Assembly: GCF_021725675.1 (NCBI RefSeq)
Contig: NZ_JAKJPO010000008.1
Coordinates: forward strand, 186,001 to 250,000
Reading direction: 5' to 3'
Length of the DNA stretch: 64,000 nucleotides
Source of the DNA: Marilutibacter chinensis
Lineage (GTDB): Bacteria; Pseudomonadota; Gammaproteobacteria; Xanthomonadales; Xanthomonadaceae
Part shown: one piece after another, positions 8,737 to 19,864 of the stretch
Layout of the letters: each line of letters begins with the position of its first letter
How positions within the stretch are numbered: position 1 is the stretch's first letter
Program-made: the position numbers and the translations under genes
The notes under the pieces: model-generated
Told to the model about the DNA's origin: nothing
Seen by the model: only the letters and a program-made list of their open reading frames with translations
The model's database searches: none

Positions 8737-9623
8737 GCGGCCAGCGCCCTGGCCTGCAGTTCGGCGACCTCGTGCGCGGTGCCGTAACGCCCTTTCTCGT
8801 CGCGCACCACCTGGGCCAGCGCGCAGCCCGGATCATGGGTGAAGAACAGGTGCACGTTGCGCGCGAGCTTGTCGGCGAGGAAGGCCTTCTTCTCGTCGAT
8901 CAGCAGCTCGGCGTTGCGGTCGTAGCCCATCGTGATCGGCACATGCACCCACGGACGGCCCGGGATCAGGTCGGCGCAGAACACCACTCCGCCGTGCGGC
9001 TCGCCGTCGACGAGCTCCGGACCGGCGATCTCGGCGAGCATCAGTCCCGGCGTGTGGCCATTGCTGTAGTGGAAGCGGACGCTGTCGCCCAGCGTCCGGC
9101 AGTGCGGACCGTCGACCAGTTCGAGCCGGCCGGTGTTCTCCAGCAACGCCGGCAGTTCGGGAATGAAACTGGCGCGGTCGCGCGGATGCGGCTCGCGAGC
9201 GCGTTCGAAATGCTCGCGGCCGACGACATAGGTCGCGTTCGGGAATACCAGTCGCGGTGGCTCGCCGTCCTGCCAGGCGCGCAGCACGCCGCCGGCGTGG
9301 TCGAAATGAAGGTGCGAGAGCACGACCACGTCGATGTCGTCCGGGCCGAAGCCGGCCGCGGCCAGCGAGTCCAGCAATACGTGCTGCGGCTCGACCACGC
9401 CGTAACGCTCGCGCATCTTCGGTTCGAAGAACGCACCGATGCCGGCCTCGAACAACACGGTCTTGCCCGCCAGCGGCGTCGCCAGCAGCGCGCGGCAGGC
9501 GAGGTCGATGCGGTTGTGCTCGTCGGGCGTGGCCCAGCGCTCCCACAATGCGCGTGGCGCGTTGCCGAACATCGCGCCGCCGTCGAGCTTCTGACTGTTT
9601 CCAAGAAGTGACCAGAGCTTCAT
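8733..9623 (-). CDS. MBL-fold metal-dependent hydrolase
   Basis: A 296-residue cytosolic-looking metallo-beta-lactamase-fold protein. The metal site motif HLHFDHAGG is clear, with further ligands expected at GHTPGLM, the Asp in FCADLIP and the late FFTHDPGC His. The overall pattern ([20 protein letters not shown] start) is that of MBL-fold hydrolases annotated as lactonase-like, but no substrate assignment is safe. It is the first gene of a three-gene operon with a TMEM43-like and a MAPEG protein, with a 4-base overlap to the next gene. Confidence 0.88.
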   Translation of the reverse strand: MKLWSLLGNSQKLDGGAMFGNAPRALWERWATPDEHNRIDLACRALLATPLAGKTVLFEAGIGAFFEPKMRERYGVVEPQHVLLDSLAAAGFGPDDIDVVVLSHLHFDHAGGVLRAWQDGEPPRLVFPNATYVVGREHFERAREPHPRDRASFIPELPALLENTGRLELVDGPHCRTLGDSVRFHYSNGHTPGLMLAEIAGPELVDGEPHGGVVFCADLIPGRPWVHVPITMGYDRNAELLIDEKKAFLADKLARNVHLFFTHDPGCALAQVVRDEKGRYGTAHEVAELQARALAA

Positions 9624-9761
9624 GCGCTTGCAACCGATGGAGACGGAACAAGGGTAACGCCGGTGGCCGGCGCCGGACGCATGACCGACGACACGCGCTG
9701 GTCGGCGTTCATCGTACCGACGGCGCCCTCGCGGCCATCCGCACTTCCCCGAGGCGACCCG

Positions 9762-11525
9762 TCAGCGTGCCGGGCGGATGCCGACCTTGCCGACCGGGTT
9801 GCGTGGATCGGTGCCGCCTTCGAGCGTGTTCGCGCGGCGGTCCCACGACACCGTCTGCAGGTTGCCCCAGCTGTCGCTGGAACGGCGCCCGCCGGCGACC
9901 TCCTCGCCCGGCACATCGACGGTGTGGCCCATCGCGCGCAGCGCCGCGACGGTCTCCGGCGCCAGTGCGTTCTTTTCGATCGAGACCGCATCCGGCATCC
10001 ACTGGTGGTGGAAGCGCGGCAATGCCGCGACCTGCTGGGCGGACAGGCCGTCGGCGTAGCCGAGGATGCCCAGCAGCACCATCGTGATGATGCGGCTGCC
10101 GCCGGGCGTGCCGAGCACGGCGACGCGGTCGGGCGAACTGATGAAGGTCGGCGTCATAGAGCTGAGCATGCGCTTGCCCGGCTCCGGCGCATTGGCGTCG
10201 AAGCCCATCACGCCGAACGCGTTCGGCGTGCCTGCCTTCAGCGCGAAATCGTCCATCTCGTTGTTGAGCAGGAAACCGGTGCCCGGCGCGACCAGGCCGG
10301 AGCCGAACAGCAGGTTCACCGTCTGGGTCGCGGCGACCCGGTTGCCGTCGGCGTCGATGATCGAGAAATGGGTGGTTTCCTCGTCCTCCAACGGCGTCGG
10401 CCGGCCGGAGAAGATGTCGCTGGGGGTGGCGCGGTCGGGATTGATCGACGCGCGCAGGCCGGCCGCGTAGGCCGGGTCGGCCAGGATGCCGACCGGCACG
10501 TCGACGAAGTCAGGATCGCCGAGGTAGAAGGTACGGTCGCGGTAGGCGCGGCGCATCGCCTCGACGGTCAGGTGCACGCGCTCGGCTTCCGGCAGCTTCG
10601 CCAGGTCCCACGGCGCCAGCACCTGCAGCATCTGCGCCAGCGCGACGCCGCCCGAGGACGGCGGCGGCGCGGTGACGATCTGCCAGCCGTCGTATTCGAA
10701 GCGCAGCGGTTCGCGTTCGCGCACGCGGTAGCCGGCCAGCTCCTCGGCGGTCCACCGCCCGCCCTCGGCGCGCACGCCGTCCAGCAGCAGGCGCGCGGTC
10801 TCGCCGCGATAGAAGCCGTCGAAGCCGTGCCCGGCCAACCGCTCCAGCGTCCGCGCCAGGTCGGGCTGGCGGAACAGTTCGCCTTCCTCGACGGTGTCGC
10901 CGTCGGCCAGGAACACCGCGCGGGTGCCGGGATAGCGCTCCATCACCTCGCGCCGCGCCGCGTAGCCGCGTGCCATCCGCCCGTACACCGGGAAGCCGTC
11001 GCGGGCGATCCGGATCGCCGGCGCCAGCGACTGCTTCAGCGGCAGGCGGCCGTACTTCTCCGCCACGTGGACCAGCGCCGCCGGCAGGCCGGGAATGCCG
11101 GCCGACCACGGGCCGTTGACCGAACGGTCGCGATCGAGATTGCCTTCGGCGTCGAGATAGACCTCGGGCGTGGCCGCGGCCGGCGCGGTCTCGCGCGCAT
11201 CGACGAACACGTCCCTGCCGCTGCGCGCGTCGTGCAGCAGGAAGAAGCCGCCACCGCCCAGGCCCGAACTGATCGGTTCGACCACCGACAACGTCGCCGA
11301 CACCGCGACCGCGGCATCGAAGGCGTTGCCGCCGGCGGCGATGATCTCCAGGCCGGCATCGGTGGCGAGCGCATGCGCGCTGGCGATCGCCGTCCCCGGC
11401 GGCTGCGTCGCGCCGGCGGCCGCAGCCTCGCGCTGCGCGGATGCCTGTTCGGCACAGGCCTGCAACGGCACCAACGCGGGGGCCAGCAGGACGACGAGGA
11501 CCAGCGTTCGCAACATCACGCGCAT
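9762..11525 (-). CDS. ggt: Gamma-glutamyltranspeptidase
   Basis: Cleaves gamma-glutamyl bonds (glutathione and related) in the periplasm and transfers the glutamyl group. The 587-residue precursor has a signal peptide ending near LQAC, so lipidation of Cys24 is possible. The nucleophile that becomes the new N-terminus after self-cleavage is Thr384 in TTHFSIID. Other family blocks are SGLGGGGFF, FVDARETAP, PPPSSGGVALAQML, and GTPGGSRII with MLSSMTPT near the active site. The small subunit would run from Thr384 to the C-terminus. The gene stands alone between the MBL operon and a ferredoxin gene. Confidence 0.96.
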   Translation of the reverse strand: MRVMLRTLVLVVLLAPALVPLQACAEQASAQREAAAAGATQPPGTAIASAHALATDAGLEIIAAGGNAFDAAVAVSATLSVVEPISSGLGGGGFFLLHDARSGRDVFVDARETAPAAATPEVYLDAEGNLDRDRSVNGPWSAGIPGLPAALVHVAEKYGRLPLKQSLAPAIRIARDGFPVYGRMARGYAARREVMERYPGTRAVFLADGDTVEEGELFRQPDLARTLERLAGHGFDGFYRGETARLLLDGVRAEGGRWTAEELAGYRVREREPLRFEYDGWQIVTAPPPSSGGVALAQMLQVLAPWDLAKLPEAERVHLTVEAMRRAYRDRTFYLGDPDFVDVPVGILADPAYAAGLRASINPDRATPSDIFSGRPTPLEDEETTHFSIIDADGNRVAATQTVNLLFGSGLVAPGTGFLLNNEMDDFALKAGTPNAFGVMGFDANAPEPGKRMLSSMTPTFISSPDRVAVLGTPGGSRIITMVLLGILGYADGLSAQQVAALPRFHHQWMPDAVSIEKNALAPETVAALRAMGHTVDVPGEEVAGGRRSSDSWGNLQTVSWDRRANTLEGGTDPRNPVGKVGIRPAR

Positions 11526-11563
11526 GAATTCACTCCTGTGGGACGCGAGCCGTCACCGCCGGC

Positions 11564-12548
<985 letters not shown>

Positions 12549-12598
12549 GGGTTTCCCCTCGGGTTGGGTCGTACGGATTGGATCGTTGAACGGGTGGA

Positions 12599-13174
<576 letters not shown>

Positions 13175-13177
13175 CTA

Positions 13178-13801
13178 TCAGCCGGCCGGGACACTGCGCC
13201 GGTAGAGTGCGTAGCCGACCTCGCGGGTGCGGCCCTCGCGGTGCAGCGTCCAGCCCGGCGGCGGGGTCGGTGCCGCGTCCAGCGGTGCCTCGACGTACAA
13301 CCAGCCGTTCGCCGCCACCCGGCTCGACAACAGCGGCAACACCGCGTTCCACAGTCCCTCGGCGAATGGCGGATCGACGAACGCGATGTCGAACGCCGCC
13401 TCCGGCACTCCGGCCAGCCAGTGGCGGGCATCGGCCTCGACCACACTGACCGCATCGCCGCCGGGCAGCCGCGCGGCCACCGCGCGCAGGGACCGGGCCA
13501 GATCGCGGTCGCGCTCGACCAGCGTGGCCGAAGCCGCACCTCGCGACACCGCTTCCAGTCCGAGCGCGCCGCTGCCGGCGAACAGGTCCAGCACCCGCGC
13601 GCCCGGCAGTACCGGCATCAGCCAGTTGAACAGGGTCTCGCGGACCCGGTCCGGGGTCGGTCGCAGCCCCTCCACCGCCGGCACCTCGAGCCGGGTACCG
13701 CGCCAGCGCCCGCCGATCAGCCGGACCCTGCCGGGCGCGGACGCATTCCGCGTACCCGTGGGTGCGGGCCTGGCGGCGCCGTTGCGGCGGCGGGCCGTCA
13801 T
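13178..13801 (-). CDS. rsmD: 16S rRNA (guanine966-N2)-methyltransferase
   Basis: Methylates G966 of 16S rRNA using S-adenosylmethionine. The 207 residues carry the N-terminal IGGRWRGTRLEVP, the SAM-binding LDLFAGSGALGLEAVSRGA and the catalytic DPPF motif (FVDPPFAEG). A basic N-terminal tail (TARRRNGAAR) may contact rRNA. It is divergent from ftsY, the classic rsmD-ftsY arrangement, with an 80-base spacer holding both promoters. Confidence 0.96.
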   Translation of the reverse strand: MTARRRNGAARPAPTGTRNASAPGRVRLIGGRWRGTRLEVPAVEGLRPTPDRVRETLFNWLMPVLPGARVLDLFAGSGALGLEAVSRGAASATLVERDRDLARSLRAVAARLPGGDAVSVVEADARHWLAGVPEAAFDIAFVDPPFAEGLWNAVLPLLSSRVAANGWLYVEAPLDAAPTPPPGWTLHREGRTREVGYALYRRSVPAG

Positions 13802-13881
13802 CGAAGGTCTCTCATCAGGTAAGCCGGGTGCGCGGTGCTAGCATGTCGCCATTCTCGCGCATTCCCCCACACCCCTGCTCG

Positions 13882-15165
<1,284 letters not shown>

Positions 15166-15178
15166 TCGCGCGGACCCG

Positions 15179-16459
15179 ATGGCGGCGAGCCGCAAGCGAC
15201 GCGTCCTGCTGGCCGTACTCGCGGTCGTGACGCTGCTCGTGCTGTCGCTGGTATGGCTCAGCCGTCCGCGGCAGCTGGCCGCGCTGATTCTCGACCGCGC
15301 CGGCAATGCGCTCGGGCTTCAGATCACCGCCAGCGGAGTTGCCGAATACCGCCTGCGCGGCACCCCGCAGCTGGTGTTGCGCGAGGTGAGCGCACGCGAG
15401 CCCGGCGCCGCCTCCGCCGTGCTCGAGGCCGATCGCATCCTGCTGGCGCTGCCGTGGTCGACGATCCGCGGCAAGGGCACCGACCTGACCGTGCAACGGG
15501 TCGAACTCGACTCGCCGCGGCTGGACCTGGCGGCGCTGCAGCACTGGCAGGCGACGCGACCGCCCTCGGACACACGGCGGCTGCCGGTGCTGATCGACGG
15601 CATCGGGGTCGACGACGGCCGGATCATTGGGGACGGCTGGGAAATCCGCGACATCGCATTGTCCGCCGATACCTTCCATCCGAGCCGGCCATTGGCCGCC
15701 GCACTGGGCGGACGCTATCTCGATGCGCCGCTGGAAACCGATTTCGACCTCGACATCACCCTGGGCGAGGCGCAGGCGCTGCTGGAACGCCGCGCGACCC
15801 CTGCCACGGCCGGGGGGCGGATCGAAATCCGCTCCGGCGCGACCACGGTGCCGGCGACCGTGACTCTGTCCGGGCCGCTGCGCCACATCGATGCGACGCT
15901 CGCGGTCGAGCCGTTGCGCCTTGGAGCCTCGGCCCGTTACCGCAACGGCGACACCGACCTGCCGCTGCGGCTCGGCGTGCAGGGGCCGCTGCATTACGCC
16001 GGACAAACGCTGGCGCTCGACGCCGACGGCCTCAGTCTCCGCGGCGAGGACGACGACAGCCCGGTCCCGCGGTTGCAGGCCCACGGCAGAATGACCGTCG
16101 GCGGCCGCCAGCACGATCCAGCCCTGCAGCTCGCACTGGATGGCCGCATTGCCGGCTGGCCCACGGCCTGGCCGACGCTGCCGCCGCCGATCGGCCAGTC
16201 GGATTCGTCGCTGCCGTTCTCGCTGCGCTACGCCGGTGCGACCGATATCGGCGACCCGCTGCAGCTGCGACTGGCCCGCGACGCGACCCGCTTCGACGCG
16301 CGCCTGCGGCTGCCAGCGATGCTGGACTGGCTCGACACCGTCGACAGCGGTACCCCGCTGCCGCCGCTGCAGGGCCGGCTGAGCGCGCCGCGGGTCGAGA
16401 TCAGCGGCGCGACCCTGCACGGCGTCGAGATCGAATTCGAGGAGAGCATCGAAAAGTGA
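15179..16459 (+). CDS. AsmA-like inner-membrane protein
   Basis: A 426-residue protein with one N-terminal membrane helix (VLLAVLAVVTLLVLSLVWL) and a long beta-rich periplasmic region. Patterns such as LILDRAGNALGLQITASG, VQRVELDSPRLDLAAL and LRHIDATLAVEPLRLGASA resemble AsmA-family repeats, proteins related to the lipid-transfer bridge fold. A role in envelope lipid homeostasis is inferred from the family. Its stop overlaps the GTG proposed for mutY, so the two are translationally coupled. The family call is moderate, since no long alignment is possible by eye. Confidence 0.65.
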   Translation: MAASRKRRVLLAVLAVVTLLVLSLVWLSRPRQLAALILDRAGNALGLQITASGVAEYRLRGTPQLVLREVSAREPGAASAVLEADRILLALPWSTIRGKGTDLTVQRVELDSPRLDLAALQHWQATRPPSDTRRLPVLIDGIGVDDGRIIGDGWEIRDIALSADTFHPSRPLAAALGGRYLDAPLETDFDLDITLGEAQALLERRATPATAGGRIEIRSGATTVPATVTLSGPLRHIDATLAVEPLRLGASARYRNGDTDLPLRLGVQGPLHYAGQTLALDADGLSLRGEDDDSPVPRLQAHGRMTVGGRQHDPALQLALDGRIAGWPTAWPTLPPPIGQSDSSLPFSLRYAGATDIGDPLQLRLARDATRFDARLRLPAMLDWLDTVDSGTPLPPLQGRLSAPRVEISGATLHGVEIEFEESIEK

Positions 16460-17562
16460 GTCGCCGACGGATGGGCCGCCAGCCACATGGCGCCGCGCCG
16501 GAAACCGGCGGCGCAGCCGATTTCGCTCCGCGCCTGCTGGCCTGGTTCGACGGCCACGGCCGCCACGACCTGCCGTGGCAGCATCCGCGCACGCCGTACC
16601 GGGTGTGGTTGTCGGAGATCATGCTGCAGCAGACCCAGGTGGCGACGGTGACCGGCTATTTCGAGCGCTTCGTCGCTGCGCTCCCCGAGCTGCCGGCACT
16701 GGCCTCGGCATCGCAGGAGCAGGTGCTGGCACTGTGGTCGGGGCTGGGCTACTACGCCCGCGCCCGCAACCTGCATGCCGCGGCGAAGGCCTGCGTCGAA
16801 CGGCACGGCGGCGAGCTGCCGCGCGACCTAGACGCCCTCGTCGCCCTGCCCGGCATCGGCCGCAGCACCGCCGCGGCGATCCTGTCGCAGGCCTGGGGCG
16901 ACCGCCACGCGATCCTCGACGGCAACGTCAAGCGCGTGCTCGCCCGCTACCACGGCGTCGACGGCTGGCCCGGCACGCCGAAGGTCGAGAAGAAGCTGTG
17001 GGCGTTCGCCGAGGCCCACGTCGCCAGCCCAGCCCTGCCCGACGACCGCCTGCCCGACTACACCCAGGCGCAGATGGACCTGGGCGCGACCCTGTGCACG
17101 CGCGCCAACCCGGCCTGCCTGCTGTGCCCGCTGCACACCGACTGCGTCGCCCATCGCGAGGGCCGCGCCGGCGAACTGCCGACTCCGCGCCCGGGCAAGA
17201 CCCTGCCGCAGCGCGAGGCGCAGGTGCTGTGGCTGGAGGACGCGCAGGGCCGGATCCTGCTGCAGCAGCGCCCGCCGGCCGGGATCTGGGCGGCGCTGTG
17301 GACCCTGCCGCAGGCCGACGACGAGGCGCAGGCGCGGCAGTGGCTGGAGCGCACCACGACCGCCGCACCGGCGGCCGGCGCTTCACTGCCGGCGATCGCC
17401 CACGCCTTCAGCCACTATCGGCTGACCCTGCACCCGCGCCGCTGGCACGGCGTCGCGCTTCGCGACCGCGTCGGCGACAATGACGGCCTGCGCTGGGTGG
17501 CGCGCGGCGAATTGCGCTCGCTCGGCATCCCGGCCCCGATACGGCGGCTGCTGGAATCCTGA
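16456..17562 (+). CDS. mutY: A/G-specific adenine glycosylase
   Basis: Removes adenine mispaired with 8-oxoguanine. Counting from the GTG start: catalytic Glu54 in SEIMLQQTQ, helix-hairpin-helix [12 protein letters not shown], catalytic Asp155 in [10 protein letters not shown], and the [4Fe-4S] ligands C214, C221, C224 and C230 (C-x6-C-x2-C-x5-C). The C-terminal NUDIX-like domain ([19 protein letters not shown]) recognises 8-oxoG. The start could be this GTG, which overlaps the preceding stop as GTGA with GAGGAG 11 bases upstream, or the ATG 15 bases later. Both lie before conserved sequence. Confidence 0.96.
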   Translation: MSRRRMGRQPHGAAPETGGAADFAPRLLAWFDGHGRHDLPWQHPRTPYRVWLSEIMLQQTQVATVTGYFERFVAALPELPALASASQEQVLALWSGLGYYARARNLHAAAKACVERHGGELPRDLDALVALPGIGRSTAAAILSQAWGDRHAILDGNVKRVLARYHGVDGWPGTPKVEKKLWAFAEAHVASPALPDDRLPDYTQAQMDLGATLCTRANPACLLCPLHTDCVAHREGRAGELPTPRPGKTLPQREAQVLWLEDAQGRILLQQRPPAGIWAALWTLPQADDEAQARQWLERTTTAAPAAGASLPAIAHAFSHYRLTLHPRRWHGVALRDRVGDNDGLRWVARGELRSLGIPAPIRRLLES

Positions 17563-17654
17563 AGCACCCGGACGGGCACCGGTCGTGCACCCGCGCCACC
17601 CGGCTCCCGCCGCACGAAGCCGCCCGGCCTCCCCTTCCCACGGATCGACGAACC

Positions 17655-17942
17655 ATGCCCCGCACCGTCTACTGCGAGTACGAAAAGAAGGAAACCGAAG
17701 GGCTCGACTTCGTGCCCTGGCCGGGCGAACTCGGCAAGCGCGTGTTCGCCCACATCGGCAAGGCCGCCTGGGCCAGATGGCTGGCCCACCAGACCATGCT
17801 GATCAACGAGAACCGGCTGTCGCCGATGGACCCGAAGCACCGCGCCTTCCTCGCCGAACAGATGGAGAAGTTCCTGTTCGAGGGCGGTGCCGAGAAGCCG
17901 GCCGGCTACGTGCCCACTGGAGGGCCCGCCAGCGAGGAGTGA
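17655..17942 (+). CDS. YggX family iron-trafficking / oxidative damage protection protein
   Basis: A 95-residue cytosolic protein. It begins [17 protein letters not shown] and contains [22 protein letters not shown] and [22 protein letters not shown] in short blocks, all hallmark regions of YggX (Fe2+-trafficking protein). The conserved Cys near residue 7 is present. In E. coli yggX is directly downstream of mutY; here it follows mutY by 92 bases, supporting the assignment and a shared link to oxidative DNA damage. Confidence 0.95.
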   Translation: MPRTVYCEYEKKETEGLDFVPWPGELGKRVFAHIGKAAWARWLAHQTMLINENRLSPMDPKHRAFLAEQMEKFLFEGGAEKPAGYVPTGGPASEE

Positions 17943-17952
17943 GGCACCGGGC

Positions 17953-18417
17953 TCAGCCCTCGCGCGGCGCGGTCGAGGCCTCGCGCAGCTCGGCCTCGTC
18001 GGCCTTGATCGCCCGGGTGTCGAGCGGCCGGATCTCCTGGATGATGCACGGGATCGGCACCGCGCCCTGCCCCAGCGGCTGCACCTTGTCGAAGCGCGAG
18101 TAGACCATCCCGCCCTGGTTGCTCACGCTGATCGCCATCGCGAAATCCAGGTCCGGGCAGCGGCTGCCCAGTTCCAGCAGCCAGGCCTCGTTCGGCCGCG
18201 TCCATACCGCCAGTGCGCTGTCGCCGAGCGACGTCCAGCCGTCCAGGCGGCCGAAGTAGCGGAAACTCTTGACCGGCTCGCCCGCATTGGCACGGTAGAT
18301 CGCCAGCCGCTCGTCGTCGCTGATCCGCCCGGTCGCGCAGGCCACCAGGCCCAGCGCGACCGCGGCGGCGAGCAGCATCCTCATCGTCGATTTCCGGGTC
18401 GGGAGCATCTTGTTCAT
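17953..18417 (-). CDS. DUF6491-like lipoprotein
   Basis: A 154-residue protein. The Met start (MNKMLPTRKSTMRML) is preceded by AAGGAGACCGAC, a good ribosome site. The signal peptide ends with the lipobox VACATG. The mature part has FRYFGRLDGWTSLGDSALAVWTR and CIIQEIRPLD, a pattern seen in small Lysobacter/Xanthomonas lipoproteins grouped as DUF6491; that family name is from memory and tentative. Function unknown. It converges on yggX with a 10-base gap, so the two genes share the 3' region. Confidence 0.75.
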   Translation of the reverse strand: MNKMLPTRKSTMRMLLAAAVALGLVACATGRISDDERLAIYRANAGEPVKSFRYFGRLDGWTSLGDSALAVWTRPNEAWLLELGSRCPDLDFAMAISVSNQGGMVYSRFDKVQPLGQGAVPIPCIIQEIRPLDTRAIKADEAELREASTAPREG

Positions 18418-18759
18418 GTCGGTCTCCTTGGCTGATGTGAGTGCCGCCGATGCCGCATGCCGGCTCCGATGCGGGTCGGCCACTGTACGTGTCCGTCTTG
18501 GTGGTACGCGCCGCGGCGACCCGCAGTCGCATGATCCGCCCCGCCGGTTAAGCTGTCGTCAGCATCAGCCCGCCGCAGGGCCACGACGGCCTGCCCCTCC
18601 CACCGACCTGCGGGATGCGAGCAGGCCCCGCGCCGGCCGCGGCCCGCCGATGCCGCCGGACCGCCCGACAGCCGCCGCGGCACGCGACGCGAGGCATGCG
18701 GACCGGCACCGCCCCCTCCCCATACACGCTACAGCGCGCGTCGCCCGCCGGTCACAGGC

Positions 18760-18788
18760 TTGCCACATCCGCCCCGCGTCCGTATGAT
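18760..18788 (+). promoter_or_regulatory. Sigma70-type promoter of tRNA-Phe
   Basis: TTGCCA and TATGAT are separated by exactly 17 bases and lie 42 bases before the tRNA 5' end. This fits a strong housekeeping promoter giving a short 5' leader. The rest of the 342-base space between the lipoprotein gene and the tRNA shows no coding signal. Confidence 0.7.
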
Positions 18789-18830
18789 GCCGCTCCTCGC
18801 ATGGCACGCCGCTTGGCCGCGCCGCGACGT

Positions 18831-18906
18831 GGCCGGGTAGCTCAGTTGGTAGAGCAGGGGATTGAAAATCCCCGTGTCGGGGGTTCGATTCCCTCCCCGG
18901 CCACCA
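18831..18906 (+). tRNA. tRNA-Phe (GAA), CCA encoded
   Basis: A full cloverleaf can be drawn. The 7-bp acceptor GGCCGGG pairs with CCCGGCC. The D-arm contains AGCTCAGTTGGTAGAGCA, the anticodon stem GGGGA/TCCCC holds loop TTGAAAA with anticodon GAA, and the T-arm contains GGTTCGATTCC. ACCA is encoded at the 3' end. Foreign-looking DNA starts directly downstream, as is common at tRNA genes used as integration sites. Confidence 0.97.
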
Positions 18907-18938
18907 TTTCGCGTGGCAAGTCGAGACGCTGTAAACGT

Positions 18939-18979
18939 AGGCCCTGCAAGGCTTTTTGCCCTGCGGGGCCTTTCGTTTT
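18939..18979 (+). terminator. Terminator of tRNA-Phe
   Basis: A 14-bp stem (AGGCCCTGCAAGGC with GCCCTGCGGGGCCT; one G-T pair and one mismatch) has a TTTTT loop and is followed by TTTCGTTTT. It is 32 bases past the tRNA end. The loop and T-rich tail favour the + strand. Confidence 0.75.
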
Positions 18980-19152
18980 AGGGCGCTCGGCTAGTGCGCC
19001 CACTGGCCCGGCGCTGCGCGCTGGCCCGACTGTGGCACGACTCGGCCGACCCTGCCCCGTGCGCGCTAGGGCGCTTCGGGCTAGCCCTGCCTGCGGGCGT
19101 CGCCAGTGGTACGGCATTGGTCGCGCCACGCTGGGGCGCAGGACGCGCGCTG

Positions 19153-19323
19153 CTAGCCTGTCGCGTCGTCGCTGCCGGGCGTTGTGCCAGCCTTGGTCAG
19201 CGCTTCGTACTCGGCCATGAGCGCATCACACTGCTCGATGAGGCCCAGCGTTTCTTCCATAGCTTCGCGCTGCTCGCGCTCGGTAGGCGACTCACCGGCT
19301 GGCGTGGAACTCTTGCGGGCCAC
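19153..19323 (-). CDS. Small uncharacterised ORF downstream of the PIN-like gene
   Basis: A 56-codon frame with a GTG start, encoding MARKSSTPAGESPTEREQRE at the N-terminus, then a Glu-rich helix (MEETLGLIEQCDALMAEYEA) and a short Gly/Asp tail. It begins 7 bases after the stop of the PIN-like gene on the same strand, so it could be a third cistron. Composition (acidic helix, little Arg) is unlike a random frame in this GC-rich DNA. No ATG start and no strong ribosome site were found, and no family was recognised. A remnant or non-coding stretch cannot be excluded. The 150 bases beyond it toward the tRNA show nothing. Confidence 0.45.
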   Translation of the reverse strand: MARKSSTPAGESPTEREQREAMEETLGLIEQCDALMAEYEALTKAGTTPGSDDATG

Positions 19324-19330
19324 GTATGCG

Positions 19331-19864
19331 CTACGGCGAAAAGACGAAGGTCGGCCGCGCGTGTGCCCGCAGCAGTTCGTAGATCGTCACGGTCTTAATC
19401 TTGCCGATCTTCAGTGCCGCATCGGGTATCGGCACTTCCTTACGCTTCTCGGGCTGCGACAACTCCTGCGTCACCACAACATGCCCGTGGGCGCGTGCGT
19501 AGGCGAGCAGAAATGCGTCGGCCCTCTTGGCCTCGGCGAAGCGAGTCAGTGCCGCAGGCTGATAGTGCTTGTCGGCCGCAGCCCAGGTCATGCAGTGGGC
19601 ATATTCCTTCATCACGTCGGCGTCGCCCACGTCGTCGAGAAAGAACCCATCGGGCATTTCCTCGGCCCACTTGCGCGCTTCGTCGCCCTTCTTGCCTGCG
19701 AGCAGCTCCGCGCGAACCTTGCCGATGCTGTAGATCACGCCCTTGTCGAAGCCTTCATGCACCCAGTCCCAAAACCCTTCGCAGAACGCGAAGTGGTAGT
19801 GGAAGTTTTTGCCCTGAATGAAGACATTGGAATCGATGATGTACTTGTTAGTCACGTTCGGCAC
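19331..19864 (-). CDS. DUF4411 family PIN-like protein (candidate toxin)
   Basis: A 177-residue protein. The N-terminus KYIIDSNVFIQ gives the first acidic residue (D11) of a PIN-type RNase fold. Later acidic positions include FFLDDVGDADV and KRADAFLLAYARAHGHVVVTQE, the typical last helix-strand of PIN/DUF4411 proteins. PIN-like toxins cleave RNA; here the activity is inferred from fold. Its start overlaps the upstream ImmA/IrrE-like gene by 17 bases, the usual pairing for DUF4411. Codon and base composition are less GC-rich than the flanking chromosome, consistent with acquisition by transfer. Confidence 0.85.
   Translation of the reverse strand: MPNVTNKYIIDSNVFIQGKNFHYHFAFCEGFWDWVHEGFDKGVIYSIGKVRAELLAGKKGDEARKWAEEMPDGFFLDDVGDADVMKEYAHCMTWAAADKHYQPAALTRFAEAKRADAFLLAYARAHGHVVVTQELSQPEKRKEVPIPDAALKIGKIKTVTIYELLRAHARPTFVFSP

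Noticed and set aside
18842..19129. A 95-codon minus-strand frame crossing tRNA-Phe
   Set aside because: It starts downstream and runs through the tRNA; this is a known artefact of tRNA-containing frames.
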